The notes under the pieces were generated by a model that saw nothing but the letters and a program-made list of their open reading frames with translations, made no database searches and had not been told where the DNA came from. Shown here one piece after another: positions 9,438 to 18,079 of a stretch of DNA of 64,000 bases. The stretch covers positions 64,366-128,365 of the forward strand of contig DGIA01000010.1 of NCBI GenBank assembly GCA_002392965.1, in the 5' to 3' direction. Within the stretch, counting starts at the first letter, position 1, and each line of letters starts with the position of its first letter. This DNA comes from Bacteroidales bacterium UBA3834. GTDB lineage: Bacteria > Bacteroidota > Bacteroidia > Bacteroidales > P3. Position numbers and translations under genes: made by a program.

Positions 9438-10774
9438 TACTTCAGATTTTCAAATACGCAATCCTTGAATTCGTCGCTCAGGTGTATGTAGGTGATTCCC
9501 ATCTGGCGGCGGGCCCACTGGCGTAGTTTTTCCTGTTTGGCATTGGCCAAGGCTGCGTTATAGATGTTGTCGTAGTCATCGGTGAGGTTGGCGCGATGGG
9601 CAGCGTGTTTCTTGTTCAGGCGAACGATGCGGTAGGCATCGCGGTTGTCGCTGGTTTTCATCGCTGTGGCATTGCTTATTTGCCCTTCGTCCATGCCGGT
9701 GATACCCACGTTGTAATATTTTTCATTGATGACTTGTTTGTCGAAGCGTGTGCTTCCGTCGGGAGCTACTGCGGTGCCTCCTTGCTTGGCGTTGGCGGCG
9801 GTGCTGTATTGCCGTGCGGCATCCTCGAAGCTGATGTGTCCGGCACGGATTTCAGAGGCGATGCTGTCCAATTGCATACGTGCTCTCAGCAGGTCGTCGG
9901 AAGAAACTTTCGGGATGATAAGGATATGTCGTGCGTTGACGGTATTGCCACGGCGTTCGATGAGTTGGATGATGTGGAACCCGAACTGGGTCTCGATGAT
10001 GGGCGACACTTCGCCGGGTTTGAGAGCGAATGCTGCTGCTTCAAATTCACTGACCATTTTGCCACGGGCAAAAAAGCCAAGTTCACCGCCCTTCTTCGCC
10101 GATCCCGGGTCCTGGGAATAGAGGGTGGCGAGCATGGAGAATTTTTCTCCTTTCAGCACTCGTTCGCGTAACTCAGCCAGCTGGGTACGCACGCGATCCC
10201 TTTCGGCTTCCGATATTTCCGGTTGTATCTCAATCTCCGAAAATTCATACCGTTCCGGTATGGTGGGTAGGCTGTCGGCGGGCAGGCTGTTGAAGAAATC
10301 GGACACCTCGCGCGGGGTGACTTTGATGTCGCCGGTAATTTTGTATTGCACACGTCCGGAAATAAGGTAGTTGCGTATCATGCGCTCGTATTGCTCCTTG
10401 AGTTCGTCATAGGAAAAACCTGTGGCCTCTCTCAACGCCTCCTTGGAACCGTACTGCATCAAGTCGTTCTGGATGTATTCCTGTACATACTGGTTCACTT
10501 CATCGTCGCTTACCTCAGCATCCACGCTATCTACCTCTCCCTTGTGTATAAGTAGCTGGTTGAGAATAAGGTTTTCGAGGATGGCGCATCGGTTTTCTTG
10601 TCGTTTTTCGTTGCCTATGCGGAGGCGCATCTGGGCGTAGGAGCGGTCTATGTCTGAGTATTTGATGATGTTGCGTCCCACAACGGCGGCCACACCGTCG
10701 ATGATGGTCTCCTGTGCAAGGATGGTCGGAATGCAAAGGAGTAGCAAGACAATTGTGGTGAATATTTTCTTCAT
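9437..10774 (-). CDS. surA: SurA-like periplasmic peptidyl-prolyl isomerase
   Basis: 445 residues with signal peptide (MKKIFTTIVLLLLCIPTILAQ). A SurA N-domain (about 25-170) is followed by two parvulin domains (about 172-280, containing GGELGFFARGKMVSEFEAAA and GFHIIQLIERR; about 282-385, beginning ARHILIIPK). The first domain looks canonical, the second more diverged. Known role: binding unfolded outer-membrane proteins in the periplasm before barrel assembly. Third of three parvulin-family genes in a row downstream of guaB. Its stop overlaps the start of the MoxR gene. Confidence 0.9.
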   Translation of the reverse strand: MKKIFTTIVLLLLCIPTILAQETIIDGVAAVVGRNIIKYSDIDRSYAQMRLRIGNEKRQENRCAILENLILNQLLIHKGEVDSVDAEVSDDEVNQYVQEYIQNDLMQYGSKEALREATGFSYDELKEQYERMIRNYLISGRVQYKITGDIKVTPREVSDFFNSLPADSLPTIPERYEFSEIEIQPEISEAERDRVRTQLAELRERVLKGEKFSMLATLYSQDPGSAKKGGELGFFARGKMVSEFEAAAFALKPGEVSPIIETQFGFHIIQLIERRGNTVNARHILIIPKVSSDDLLRARMQLDSIASEIRAGHISFEDAARQYSTAANAKQGGTAVAPDGSTRFDKQVINEKYYNVGITGMDEGQISNATAMKTSDNRDAYRIVRLNKKHAAHRANLTDDYDNIYNAALANAKQEKLRQWARRQMGITYIHLSDEFKDCVFENLK

Positions 10775-10777
10775 GGT

Positions 10778-11629
10778 TTATTTGTATCGTTTTACGTCTC
10801 CGTTTTTCTCCGCCTCGTCCAGCAAGTCGGCCTGCAGGTGGCCAAGGATGTCCAGTTTGCGATGGTTGAGGATAATGGAACGGATATTGTCGGTTTGTAG
10901 TTCGAGTGGTGAAAGCTCGTCGGTGACCTTGTAGTCGATGATTCGCACTAGATAGGTGGTGCTGTCGTCGGTGAGTTGTATGGTACGGTTCTGTCGCAGA
11001 TAAAGACTCTCGTTGTAGGTGGTGATGGGGACAGCTCCTTGCAGGGCAAAAAATGACATCCAGCTGTCGGCATCATAATATCCGCTCAATCCGTGGCGAC
11101 GTGAAGTGGCTTCAAGATCAACAATGTCGGACTCGTTGAAGTCGTTCTTCCACAAGGTCTTTTTGAGTTTCGCAATGATAGGCGATTTGGTTGGCGCCTT
11201 GACATAAACGGCTTTGACAATGGTGTTCTTGAGTTTGAATTCCTCACGGTGCTGTTCGTAGTATTCTTCGATTTGGTTGTCAGTGACGTTGGTGTCGAGC
11301 AGTTGGTTGACAATCTGCTGTTCGTAGGCGTAGATGAGTAGGCTGTTTTTATACTCGCGCAACTGCCGTTCAAAGTTGTCGTTGATATTCTTTTCCGCTT
11401 TGGAAAGCAGTACAGTCTGCCGTATCCATTGGTCGATATAGTTGTCAACAATGGTGGTGCTGTCTTCTGTGCTGACACCCTCGCCGACCAGTCCGGCCAG
11501 GTCATTGCGGTGCAGTTCGTGGTCGTAGGCTCGGGCCACTATTGGCGAGGCATCGCCTGTCTGGCGGTGACAGGCGGATAATGTCAGCAGCAGTGCCAGC
11601 AGACTAATAGCTAATCGTGCGGAGGACAT
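10778..11629 (-). CDS. Lipoprotein related to SurA/PpiC with degenerate isomerase region
   Basis: 283 residues with a lipoprotein signal (LLALLLTLSACHR, lipidated Cys20). The first half resembles the SurA helical N-domain (VDNYIDQWIRQTVLLSKAEKNI, then IYAYEQQIVNQLLD). The second half occupies the place of a parvulin domain and keeps an AVYVKAPTKSP strand and a terminal YLVRIIDYK strand. It lacks the GGxLG and GxH motifs of active parvulins, so isomerase activity is doubtful. The start overlaps the end of the upstream parvulin gene by 26 bases and surA begins 3 bases after the stop. Probably a chaperone subunit. Confidence 0.82.
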   Translation of the reverse strand: MSSARLAISLLALLLTLSACHRQTGDASPIVARAYDHELHRNDLAGLVGEGVSTEDSTTIVDNYIDQWIRQTVLLSKAEKNINDNFERQLREYKNSLLIYAYEQQIVNQLLDTNVTDNQIEEYYEQHREEFKLKNTIVKAVYVKAPTKSPIIAKLKKTLWKNDFNESDIVDLEATSRRHGLSGYYDADSWMSFFALQGAVPITTYNESLYLRQNRTIQLTDDSTTYLVRIIDYKVTDELSPLELQTDNIRSIILNHRKLDILGHLQADLLDEAEKNGDVKRYK

Positions 11630-13715
11630 CGCGGTGTATCTTCACATTGTATTTTGCCTTTAATTGCTCGTTCAGGCGTTTCTCCAGTTCGTTCTGGTAT
11701 CCGTTGAGGTAGTAGCCTCGTGCCGAACGGAGGTCTTTCAGCGAGCGTGGCAGGATTTCCTCCACAGCCACTATGCGGTAGCCTTTCTGCTGGGGCTGGA
11801 TGTAGGTGCCTTCTTGCCATTGGTTGGCCTCAAGCAGTTTCTGTCGGGTTTGCTCCACCAAATCCACGCTGACCTCCACCAAGTCGTCCGACGGATACTT
11901 CTTGCGGTTGATATTCTTCATCAGCAAGGCTTTCATTTCGCTGCTCCCTTTGCTTTTCAAACGGGCTTTTTCAACCACTTGCCGGGCTTTTTCAGCTGCG
12001 AGGGCATCGCTGTTGGCCACGGAGAGCATGGTCACCCTTGCCCTTGGATGGAAGAAATAGATGGAGTCGTCGGGATTGTTTAGGTTCTTGGTACGGCTTT
12101 CGCGGTTGTAGAACTGGACGAAGCCTGCTGTGTCGCGTAGGGCGGCACTCCAGATCATGCGGTCGTTATAGTTGAATATCATCAGGCCGCGGCGGTATTC
12201 GTTGACAAGTTCCGCGAATTCCTCGTTTTCATTTTCCAGTTGGCTGTCGGCATAGTCGATGGAGACGCTGTCGAGAAACTCTGTGTATTTGCCTCGCACA
12301 TAGTAATCGATTGCCACCACATTGATCCTTTTTTGGTTCTTCTTTATGTAGTGGGCCACGTCGAGTGCCGTGTAGCGTTTGGCGGGGGTGATGACCAGGG
12401 GCGTGGTGTCCTTGAAGATGGAGTCTTTGAAGCGCCACTGTCCCGTAATCACAGAGTCGGACACGTGGGCAATCAGATAGTCGAGCGTGGCCATCATTTT
12501 CACGGGCTCGGCGCTGGCTTTTTTCTTGCCTTTCTTGGCTTTGGTGGCTTTCGGCTGTTCCACGGGAGTCGTTGTGCAATCCACAATGCCGTATTTGCGG
12601 CGGCAGTCGGCGGCGAAGGTGGTGCGGGAGGCGGTGCCACGCTGATCGCGGGTCATCTTCTGCTTGTAGTAGCCTTCCAGGTTCTTGAGTGGCGGCAGGG
12701 TGTCGCGCTTGATGAGTTTCACAATGTGCCAGCCGTACTGGGTGAAGAAAGGTTTGGAGAACTCTCCCTCCTTCATGTTGACGATGGCATGGATGTATTC
12801 CGGCGGCAGCTGTGTCAAGGTGGCGTTGGCCAGTACACCGCCCTCCTCGGCCGTGGTGCGGTCGTCGCTCTGCCGTGCAAGGCGCTCGAAACTTACGCCG
12901 TTTTGCAACTGCTGGTAGATCTTGTTGATGTCAAGTGCTCTCTCGTTGGAGTCTTTGCTGTGAAGCCAGATGTGGGCCATGGTGACCTCCCCGTAGAGTC
13001 CCTCCACGCGGTCAAGCAGTTTGATGAGGTGATAGCCGTATTGTGTTCTGACCGGCATGCTCACTTCTCCTACCTTGAGGGCATAGGCTGCGTTCTCGAA
13101 CGGATAGACCATGTTGAATACCGAGAAATACCCCAGATCGCCCTCCTCGGGACGCGAAGGGGCCTGCGGGTTGAAGCGGTGCAGTACTTCGGACGTGACT
13201 GCATGAAAGTCTTCTCCATCCTCAACGATGCGTTTGCGTAGCGCCATGATGTAGTTGTAGGCGCGAAGGGTGTCGTCGGGCGTGGCGTCTTTCTGCACCG
13301 GTATCAGCAGATGGGCGGCACGGAGTGAGGTGTGGTTGCGCTCGTAGGCTTCGGCCAGTAGGCGCTCCATGACGGTTGAGTCGGTCAGGTAGGGCGCTGC
13401 CAGTTCCTTGCGGTATTGGCTCAGCTCCTTCCTCAGGCGGGCCATGGTGTCGAAACCCTGAGCCAGCGCGTCGCGTTCTTTGGCGCGGAAGAGGGCGTAG
13501 AGCTCGGCGTATTCCTCGAGGGCAAGGCGTTTCTCGGTTTCGGTGACGCCTTTCTTCTCTGCCAGTTGGTTGCCTACGTTGGCGTTGAATTCCTTCATGA
13601 ATTCCGATTGGCGGATTTTTTGTCCATCCACTTCAATCACGATAGGGTCGTTTTGTGCCTGTAGTGAAAGGGAGGAGAGCGCAGCAACGGTTAATATGAG
13701 AATGATTTTTTTCAT
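11604..13715 (-). CDS. Large two-parvulin-domain peptidyl-prolyl isomerase
   Basis: 703 residues from the ATG at 13715, the start of a signal peptide (MKKIILILTVAALSSLSLQAQ); an upstream ATG at 13739 would add eight residues. Parvulin domain 1 is at about 120-225 (RAAHLLIPV, EGDLGYFSVFNMVYPFE, YGYHLIKLL). Domain 2 is at about 230-335 (MAHIWLHS, GGVLANATL, YGWHIVKLI). A lysine-rich linker (TKAKKGKKKASA) leads to a long C-terminal helical region. It lies directly downstream of guaB and is probably a periplasmic chaperone for outer-membrane or T9SS proteins. Confidence 0.9.
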   Translation of the reverse strand: MKKIILILTVAALSSLSLQAQNDPIVIEVDGQKIRQSEFMKEFNANVGNQLAEKKGVTETEKRLALEEYAELYALFRAKERDALAQGFDTMARLRKELSQYRKELAAPYLTDSTVMERLLAEAYERNHTSLRAAHLLIPVQKDATPDDTLRAYNYIMALRKRIVEDGEDFHAVTSEVLHRFNPQAPSRPEEGDLGYFSVFNMVYPFENAAYALKVGEVSMPVRTQYGYHLIKLLDRVEGLYGEVTMAHIWLHSKDSNERALDINKIYQQLQNGVSFERLARQSDDRTTAEEGGVLANATLTQLPPEYIHAIVNMKEGEFSKPFFTQYGWHIVKLIKRDTLPPLKNLEGYYKQKMTRDQRGTASRTTFAADCRRKYGIVDCTTTPVEQPKATKAKKGKKKASAEPVKMMATLDYLIAHVSDSVITGQWRFKDSIFKDTTPLVITPAKRYTALDVAHYIKKNQKRINVVAIDYYVRGKYTEFLDSVSIDYADSQLENENEEFAELVNEYRRGLMIFNYNDRMIWSAALRDTAGFVQFYNRESRTKNLNNPDDSIYFFHPRARVTMLSVANSDALAAEKARQVVEKARLKSKGSSEMKALLMKNINRKKYPSDDLVEVSVDLVEQTRQKLLEANQWQEGTYIQPQQKGYRIVAVEEILPRSLKDLRSARGYYLNGYQNELEKRLNEQLKAKYNVKIHRDVLRTISY

Positions 13716-13748
13716 TGTTGGTCTTGACTGGAGTTTCAACTATCTTTT

Positions 13749-15221
13749 TTAACGCGAGTAGTTAGGTGCTTCGCGGGTGATGGCTATGTCGTGCGGATGG
13801 CTCTCGGTGCGGCCGGCGTCGGTGATGCGGATGAACTTGGCTTTCTGCAGGTCTGTGATGGTGCGGCTGCCGGTGTAGCCCATGCCGGCTTTGAGGCCGC
13901 CGACCAGCTGGTAGAGGATTTCGCTGAGAGTGCCTTTATAGGGTACACGTCCCACCACGCCTTCGGGTACGAGTTTCTTGGCGTCGGTTTCCTTGTCCTG
14001 GAAGTAGCGGTCCTTGCTACCCGCCTGCATGGCCTCGAGGGAACCCATGCCGCGGTAGCTTTTGAACTTGCGGCCTTCATAGATGATGGTTTCTCCGGGA
14101 GCCTCGTCGGTGCCGGCCACCAGTGAGCCCACCATGACGGTGCTGGCACCTGCAGCCAGGGCTTTGACCACATCGCCGCTGTAGCGGATGCCGCCGTCGG
14201 CGATGACGGGCACGTCGAATCCTTTCTGCTTCAGGGCGCCGCACACCTCGCAGATGGCAGTGAGCTGCGGTACGCCTATGCCGGCGATGATGCGGGTGGA
14301 GCAGATGCTTCCGGGACCGATACCCACTTTAATGGCGTCGGCGCCGGCTTCCGCCAGCATCAACGCCGCCTCGCCGGTGGCGATGTTGCCCACCACCACG
14401 TCGATGTCGGGATATTTGGCTTTGACAGATTTGAGCGCTTTGACCACGTTGGCGCTGTGTCCGTGGGCGGTGTCGATGACGATGGCGTCGGCGCCGGCCT
14501 TCACCAAGGCATCTACACGGTCCATCATGTCGGGCGTGATGCCCACGCCGGCGGCCACGCGGAGCCGGCCGTTGCTGTCTTTGCAGGCCATTGGGCGCTC
14601 CTTAGTCTTCATGATGTCGCGATAGGTGATCAGACCCATGAACTGGCCTTTCTCGTTCACCACTGGAAGTTTCTCGATTTTGTGCTGTTGCAGTATGTCG
14701 GTGGCTTCGGCGAAAGTGGTGCCTTCGTGGGTGGTGATCAGTTTGGTGATCATGATTTCACTCAGGGGGCGCTCCATGTCGCGCTCAAAGCGCAGGTCGC
14801 GGTTGGTCACCATGCCGATCAGCATCCGGTTCTCATCAACGATAGGGATGCCGCCGATGCCGTATTCCTCCATCAGGTGCAGGGCGTCCTTCACCTTGGC
14901 GTCCTTGTTGAGGGTCACCGGGTCGATAATCATGCCGTTCTCGGCACGTTTCACTTTGCGCACTTCGTTGGCTTGCCGCTCGATGCTCATGTTCTTATGC
15001 AGCACGCCGATGCCGCCTTCCTGAGCCATGCCGATGGCCATTGCGGCTTCGGTCACGGTGTCCATGGCGGCGCTTACAAGCGGGGTGTTGAGTGTGATGC
15101 GTCTGGAAAAACGCGACGCAACGGTGACTTCGCGGGGAATCACCTCGGAATAAGCGGGGACGAGCAGAACGTCGTCGTAAGTAAGGCCTTCGCCAATGAA
15201 TTTAGTGGTGTCTGTAAACAT
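13749..15221 (-). CDS. guaB: IMP dehydrogenase GuaB
   Basis: 490 residues. It oxidises IMP to XMP with NAD+, the committed step to GMP. The ATG at 15221 is preferred to a TTG three codons upstream. Both CBS domains are present between about residues 92 and 207, inside the TIM barrel. The active-site loop is GPGSICSTR with catalytic Cys307, and the flap with its Arg-Tyr is at YRGMGSLEAM. It heads the long minus-strand series of parvulin chaperones and has a promoter at 15255-15263. Confidence 0.97.
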   Translation of the reverse strand: MFTDTTKFIGEGLTYDDVLLVPAYSEVIPREVTVASRFSRRITLNTPLVSAAMDTVTEAAMAIGMAQEGGIGVLHKNMSIERQANEVRKVKRAENGMIIDPVTLNKDAKVKDALHLMEEYGIGGIPIVDENRMLIGMVTNRDLRFERDMERPLSEIMITKLITTHEGTTFAEATDILQQHKIEKLPVVNEKGQFMGLITYRDIMKTKERPMACKDSNGRLRVAAGVGITPDMMDRVDALVKAGADAIVIDTAHGHSANVVKALKSVKAKYPDIDVVVGNIATGEAALMLAEAGADAIKVGIGPGSICSTRIIAGIGVPQLTAICEVCGALKQKGFDVPVIADGGIRYSGDVVKALAAGASTVMVGSLVAGTDEAPGETIIYEGRKFKSYRGMGSLEAMQAGSKDRYFQDKETDAKKLVPEGVVGRVPYKGTLSEILYQLVGGLKAGMGYTGSRTITDLQKAKFIRITDAGRTESHPHDIAITREAPNYSR

Positions 15222-15254
15222 ATTGCGCAATAATTTTATTATCTAAAATAAAAT

Positions 15255-15263
15255 GCAAAAATA
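15255..15263 (-). promoter_or_regulatory. -7 promoter element for guaB
   Basis: Minus strand TATTTTTGC. Predicted start near 15252, leaving a leader of about 31 bases before the ATG at 15221. Confidence 0.72.
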
Positions 15264-15386
15264 TACCTTTTTTCGGAAATGGCAAAATAAAAATGTGATT
15301 CGGTTGGTAACATGTTGATTATGACGATGGTTTTTTGTGGTGTCGTGGTGACAAGCCACCTGCTCCGTGTCATCTTCGTTACGGAA

Positions 15387-15472
15387 CCGTCTCACCTCCG
15401 TCAATCGACGGAGGTGAGACGGAGTTAAGACGGAGGTGAGACGGAGGTGAGACGGAGTTGATGCGGAGGAAC
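15387..15472. repeat. 11-bp repeat array B with 16-bp hairpin
   Basis: Five units of GACGGAGGTGA or GACGGAGTTRA run head to tail from 15407 to 15461, with a decayed sixth to 15472. Just left, 15387-15402 is a perfect 16-base inverse of the first one and a half units, separated by AATC, so the region can form a 16-bp hairpin. It lies between the GH2 gene and guaB. Confidence 0.9.
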
Positions 15473-15505
15473 TGCTTTGTTTGAATCGGGGAGAGGAACG
15501 ATGTA

Positions 15506-17635
15506 TTATTGTCGGCGGGTGTGGCGAAGCATCACTTCGTTGAGGGTTCGGATGGTTATGCTTACACGGCTTATGTCGGCATTGGGGTCGGTGGGAACGA
15601 GGGTGGTGGTGATGCTTTCTCCGGCTTTGAGATCGAAGAAGTTGTGTGTGAAATGGCCGTCGATGTGAGGGTCGGTGTCGATATAGACGTCATAGAGGTC
15701 GCTCTCGGCCTTGATGGTTACCACGAGGCTGCCGTCGCTCTGCCAAGCCTGGCTGATGTTGTACCTGGCTTCGGGGTAGGTGCGGTCCTTGGGGAGGATG
15801 CTGTAGTATTGCTCCCATTTCTTGAGGTCAACATTGTCGGCATAGAGGGCCTGCGCTCGGTAGTGGAGGGCCTTCCAGTTGCCGTAGTAGTCGATGGAGG
15901 ACCAGGAGGCCACCGGCCAGCAGTCGTTGAGCTGCCAGTAGAGGGTGCCCATGCAACGGGACGGCGTGTCGCCGCTGACAACAAATTGCTTGATGTGCTG
16001 GAAGATGCCGTAGCCGACGCCCCAGGCCTGCAGCAGCTGGCTGACGTAGCAATAGTCTTCGAGGTCAAGGGTCTTGCTGTCGAAGCCGTAGTAGCGCAGC
16101 ATGGCCTTGTCTATTATCTCGCGGCCGCGGCCGTGCTTCTGGTGGTTTCTTAATGTGGGTGAGTCGATGCTGAGCTGGTCGTCGGGGCAGAAGCGGCGGA
16201 TGGTGGTGATAAGCGGGTAGCTCTGGAAGCCATATTCGGACATGAAGCGGCCGGTCTTCTCGGCATATTTTTCAAAGGGCTCCTCTCCCCACCAGACGCC
16301 CCAGTAGTGGCTGTCGCCGTGGGTGACGCACTCGGGGTGGCCCCAGCCGTAGAGCGGCGAGGTGGTGATGTAGGGGCGCTGCAGCGGGTCGCAATCTCGG
16401 ACGGCTTGTGCCAGAATGCTGGTTGTGCTGGTGTTGCAGGAAGTGCAGGAATAGCCGAAGATGGTGTCCATGGCTTTCTCCAGGCGGGTGCGTTGCTCGG
16501 GAGTCCAGTTGAATTGGCCCTGCCAGCCCCAGTCTTCCCAGCCGTTCTTCACCTCGTTGTTGCCGCACCAGAGGACGACGCAGGGATGCTTGGCGATGCG
16601 GCTTATCTGCTGGCGTGCCTCTTCGCGGATGCTCTGCAGCATATCAGGACTGTCGGGGTAGGGAGTTCCTGCGAAGATGAAGTCCTGCCACACCATGAGG
16701 CCCAGCGAGTCGCAGAGGTCGTAGAAGTAATCGTGCTCGTAGATGCCGCCGCCCCACACGCGCAGCATGTTGAATCCCGCCTCCTTGGCGGAGACGAGCA
16801 GGTGGCGGTAGCGGGCGCGGTTGGCGCTGTCGAGGACGGGGAAGCTGTGCACCGGTATCCAGTTGGCTCCCTTGACGAAGATGGGCTTGCCGTCTTTGTA
16901 GAAAGTGAAGCTCTGGCCGATGGAGTCTTGCTCTTGGCGTAATTCGACTTTGGATATAGTATTTATAGTGTCTATAGTGTCTATAGTGGGGCGATTGTTT
17001 GTGATATACACCGGTTTCCAGATGCCGCATGTGGTCAGTTTGGGACCCCAGTCCCAGCCCTGCTGGTAGGGTGCTATACGGGTAAAGGCACGTCGTTCGG
17101 GGAGGGTGATGCCGTATTCCGCCTCGCGAACAGAGTCGTCCAAGGGCTCGAATATTATCATTATTGGCACAGAATCCTTGTAGACAAACTGCTTCTTCAT
17201 CTGTTTTGCACCAGGCAACGGAATCTCATACCGGCGGAACATATTGTCCATTGTTTCAATGTTTGATGGAACAATTATCGTGCCGCTCATAGTGTCTTCA
17301 GGGTATGGATTGCCAATCCAGAGACTTGCCTTTCCGGCTATACCTTCAAACACAAGCCAGAGGGTGTCACCCTTCGGTAGTTTGTTGTATCGGAGATGGG
17401 TGCGGTATACCCACACGCTGTCGCCTACCCAGCGCACCGAGTCCTCGTTGGTTCCATAGTAGGGGTCCGATATAAGGCCGTTGGCCATCAGGTCGGTGTG
17501 GATGAATCCCGGCACCGTGGCGGGGTACTCCTGCCCGTTGTATTCAAACTGCCAGTCGGTCAGTTCCAACTTGTCGGGCTTTGTCGTGCATGCCGCCAGC
17601 AGCAGCGGCAGGAGAAGGATGGATAGGCGTTTCAT
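15506..17635 (-). CDS. GH2 beta-mannosidase-like lipoprotein, shortened
   Basis: 709 residues; related mannosidases usually have about 850. Signal peptide with lipobox LLLAACTT (Cys16), so membrane-anchored. A jelly-roll sugar-binding domain ends near GIWKPVYI (about 204-211), and the TIM barrel begins near GKPIFVKGANWIPVH (249-263). The acid/base is Glu361 in CGNNE and the nucleophile Glu467 in SEYGF, so it should be active, releasing mannose or a related sugar from oligosaccharides. Only about 35 residues lie where an Ig-like domain of about 100 is normal, and these include a 9-bp repeat (IDTIDTINTI). It follows a small membrane protein gene by 30 bases. Confidence 0.87.
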   Translation of the reverse strand: MKRLSILLLPLLLAACTTKPDKLELTDWQFEYNGQEYPATVPGFIHTDLMANGLISDPYYGTNEDSVRWVGDSVWVYRTHLRYNKLPKGDTLWLVFEGIAGKASLWIGNPYPEDTMSGTIIVPSNIETMDNMFRRYEIPLPGAKQMKKQFVYKDSVPIMIIFEPLDDSVREAEYGITLPERRAFTRIAPYQQGWDWGPKLTTCGIWKPVYITNNRPTIDTIDTINTISKVELRQEQDSIGQSFTFYKDGKPIFVKGANWIPVHSFPVLDSANRARYRHLLVSAKEAGFNMLRVWGGGIYEHDYFYDLCDSLGLMVWQDFIFAGTPYPDSPDMLQSIREEARQQISRIAKHPCVVLWCGNNEVKNGWEDWGWQGQFNWTPEQRTRLEKAMDTIFGYSCTSCNTSTTSILAQAVRDCDPLQRPYITTSPLYGWGHPECVTHGDSHYWGVWWGEEPFEKYAEKTGRFMSEYGFQSYPLITTIRRFCPDDQLSIDSPTLRNHQKHGRGREIIDKAMLRYYGFDSKTLDLEDYCYVSQLLQAWGVGYGIFQHIKQFVVSGDTPSRCMGTLYWQLNDCWPVASWSSIDYYGNWKALHYRAQALYADNVDLKKWEQYYSILPKDRTYPEARYNISQAWQSDGSLVVTIKAESDLYDVYIDTDPHIDGHFTHNFFDLKAGESITTTLVPTDPNADISRVSITIRTLNEVMLRHTRRQ
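16955..16990. repeat. 9-bp tandem repeat inside the GH2 mannosidase gene
   Basis: Four units of TATAGTGTC type: TATAGTATT, TATAGTGTC twice, TATAGTGGG. The 9-bp period keeps frame and encodes the IDT-IDT-INT-I segment at the junction where an Ig-like domain would be expected. Confidence 0.85.
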
Positions 17636-17640
17636 TTGTC

Positions 17641-17665
17641 TTAACTACTGTCTCCTTAACTACTG
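17641..17665. repeat. TTAACTACT spacer repeat 1
   Basis: Two copies of TTAACTACTG five bases apart fill the 30-base spacer between two minus-strand genes. On the coding strand the unit reads CAGTAGTTAA and runs up to the GH2 start codon. Confidence 0.7.
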
Positions 17666-18043
17666 TCACTTTGTTTTCCAGAAAGCAAATACCACGGCCA
17701 GCAGGATGAAGACGAAACTGACGAGGTGGTTCCAGCGGATGGGCTCGCTCTTGAAGACGGTGGCCACGATGACGGTGAAGACGGTCAGGGAGACGCACTC
17801 GGCCAGAATCTTGAGTTGCATCAGCGAGAAGGGGCCGCCGTTGATCTGGCTGCCGATGCGGTTGGCAGGAATCATAAAGCTGTACTCGAAGAAGGCCACG
17901 CCCCACGAGGTGAGGATGATGAGTATCAGCGGCCAGCTGGTGTTGATTTTCAGCTCGGTGAGCTTGAGGTTGCCGTACCAGGCAAAGGTCATGAAGACGT
18001 TGCTGACGATGAGCAGCAATATCGTGATTAATCCCTTAGGCAT
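17666..18043 (-). CDS. DMT-type small membrane protein (DUF486-like)
   Basis: 125 residues with four predicted membrane helices: ITILLLIVSNVFMTFAWY, LILIILTSWGVAFFEYSF, LAECVSLTVFTVIVATVF and LVSFVFILLAVVFAFW. The middle signature EYSFMIPANRIG and FSLMQLKILAE fits the DUF486 group of drug/metabolite-transporter-like proteins. Substrate unknown. It sits between cinA and the GH2 gene, all on the minus strand, separated by short TTAACTACT repeats. The start ATG is directly preceded on the coding strand by AGTTAAGACA from that repeat. Confidence 0.85.
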   Translation of the reverse strand: MPKGLITILLLIVSNVFMTFAWYGNLKLTELKINTSWPLILIILTSWGVAFFEYSFMIPANRIGSQINGGPFSLMQLKILAECVSLTVFTVIVATVFKSEPIRWNHLVSFVFILLAVVFAFWKTK

Positions 18044-18047
18044 TGTC

Positions 18048-18079
18048 TTAACTACTTAACTACTGACTACTTAACTACT
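18048..18079. repeat. TTAACTACT spacer repeat 2, overlapping the cinA stop
   Basis: Three TTAACTAC-type units. On the minus strand the first copy encodes the last residues and stop of cinA (V-V-K-TAG), so the repeat reaches into the gene. Confidence 0.7.

Noticed and set aside
12240..13241. 333-codon plus-strand frame antisense to the large parvulin gene
   Set aside because: Shadow of a clear chaperone gene; no motif and no promoter.
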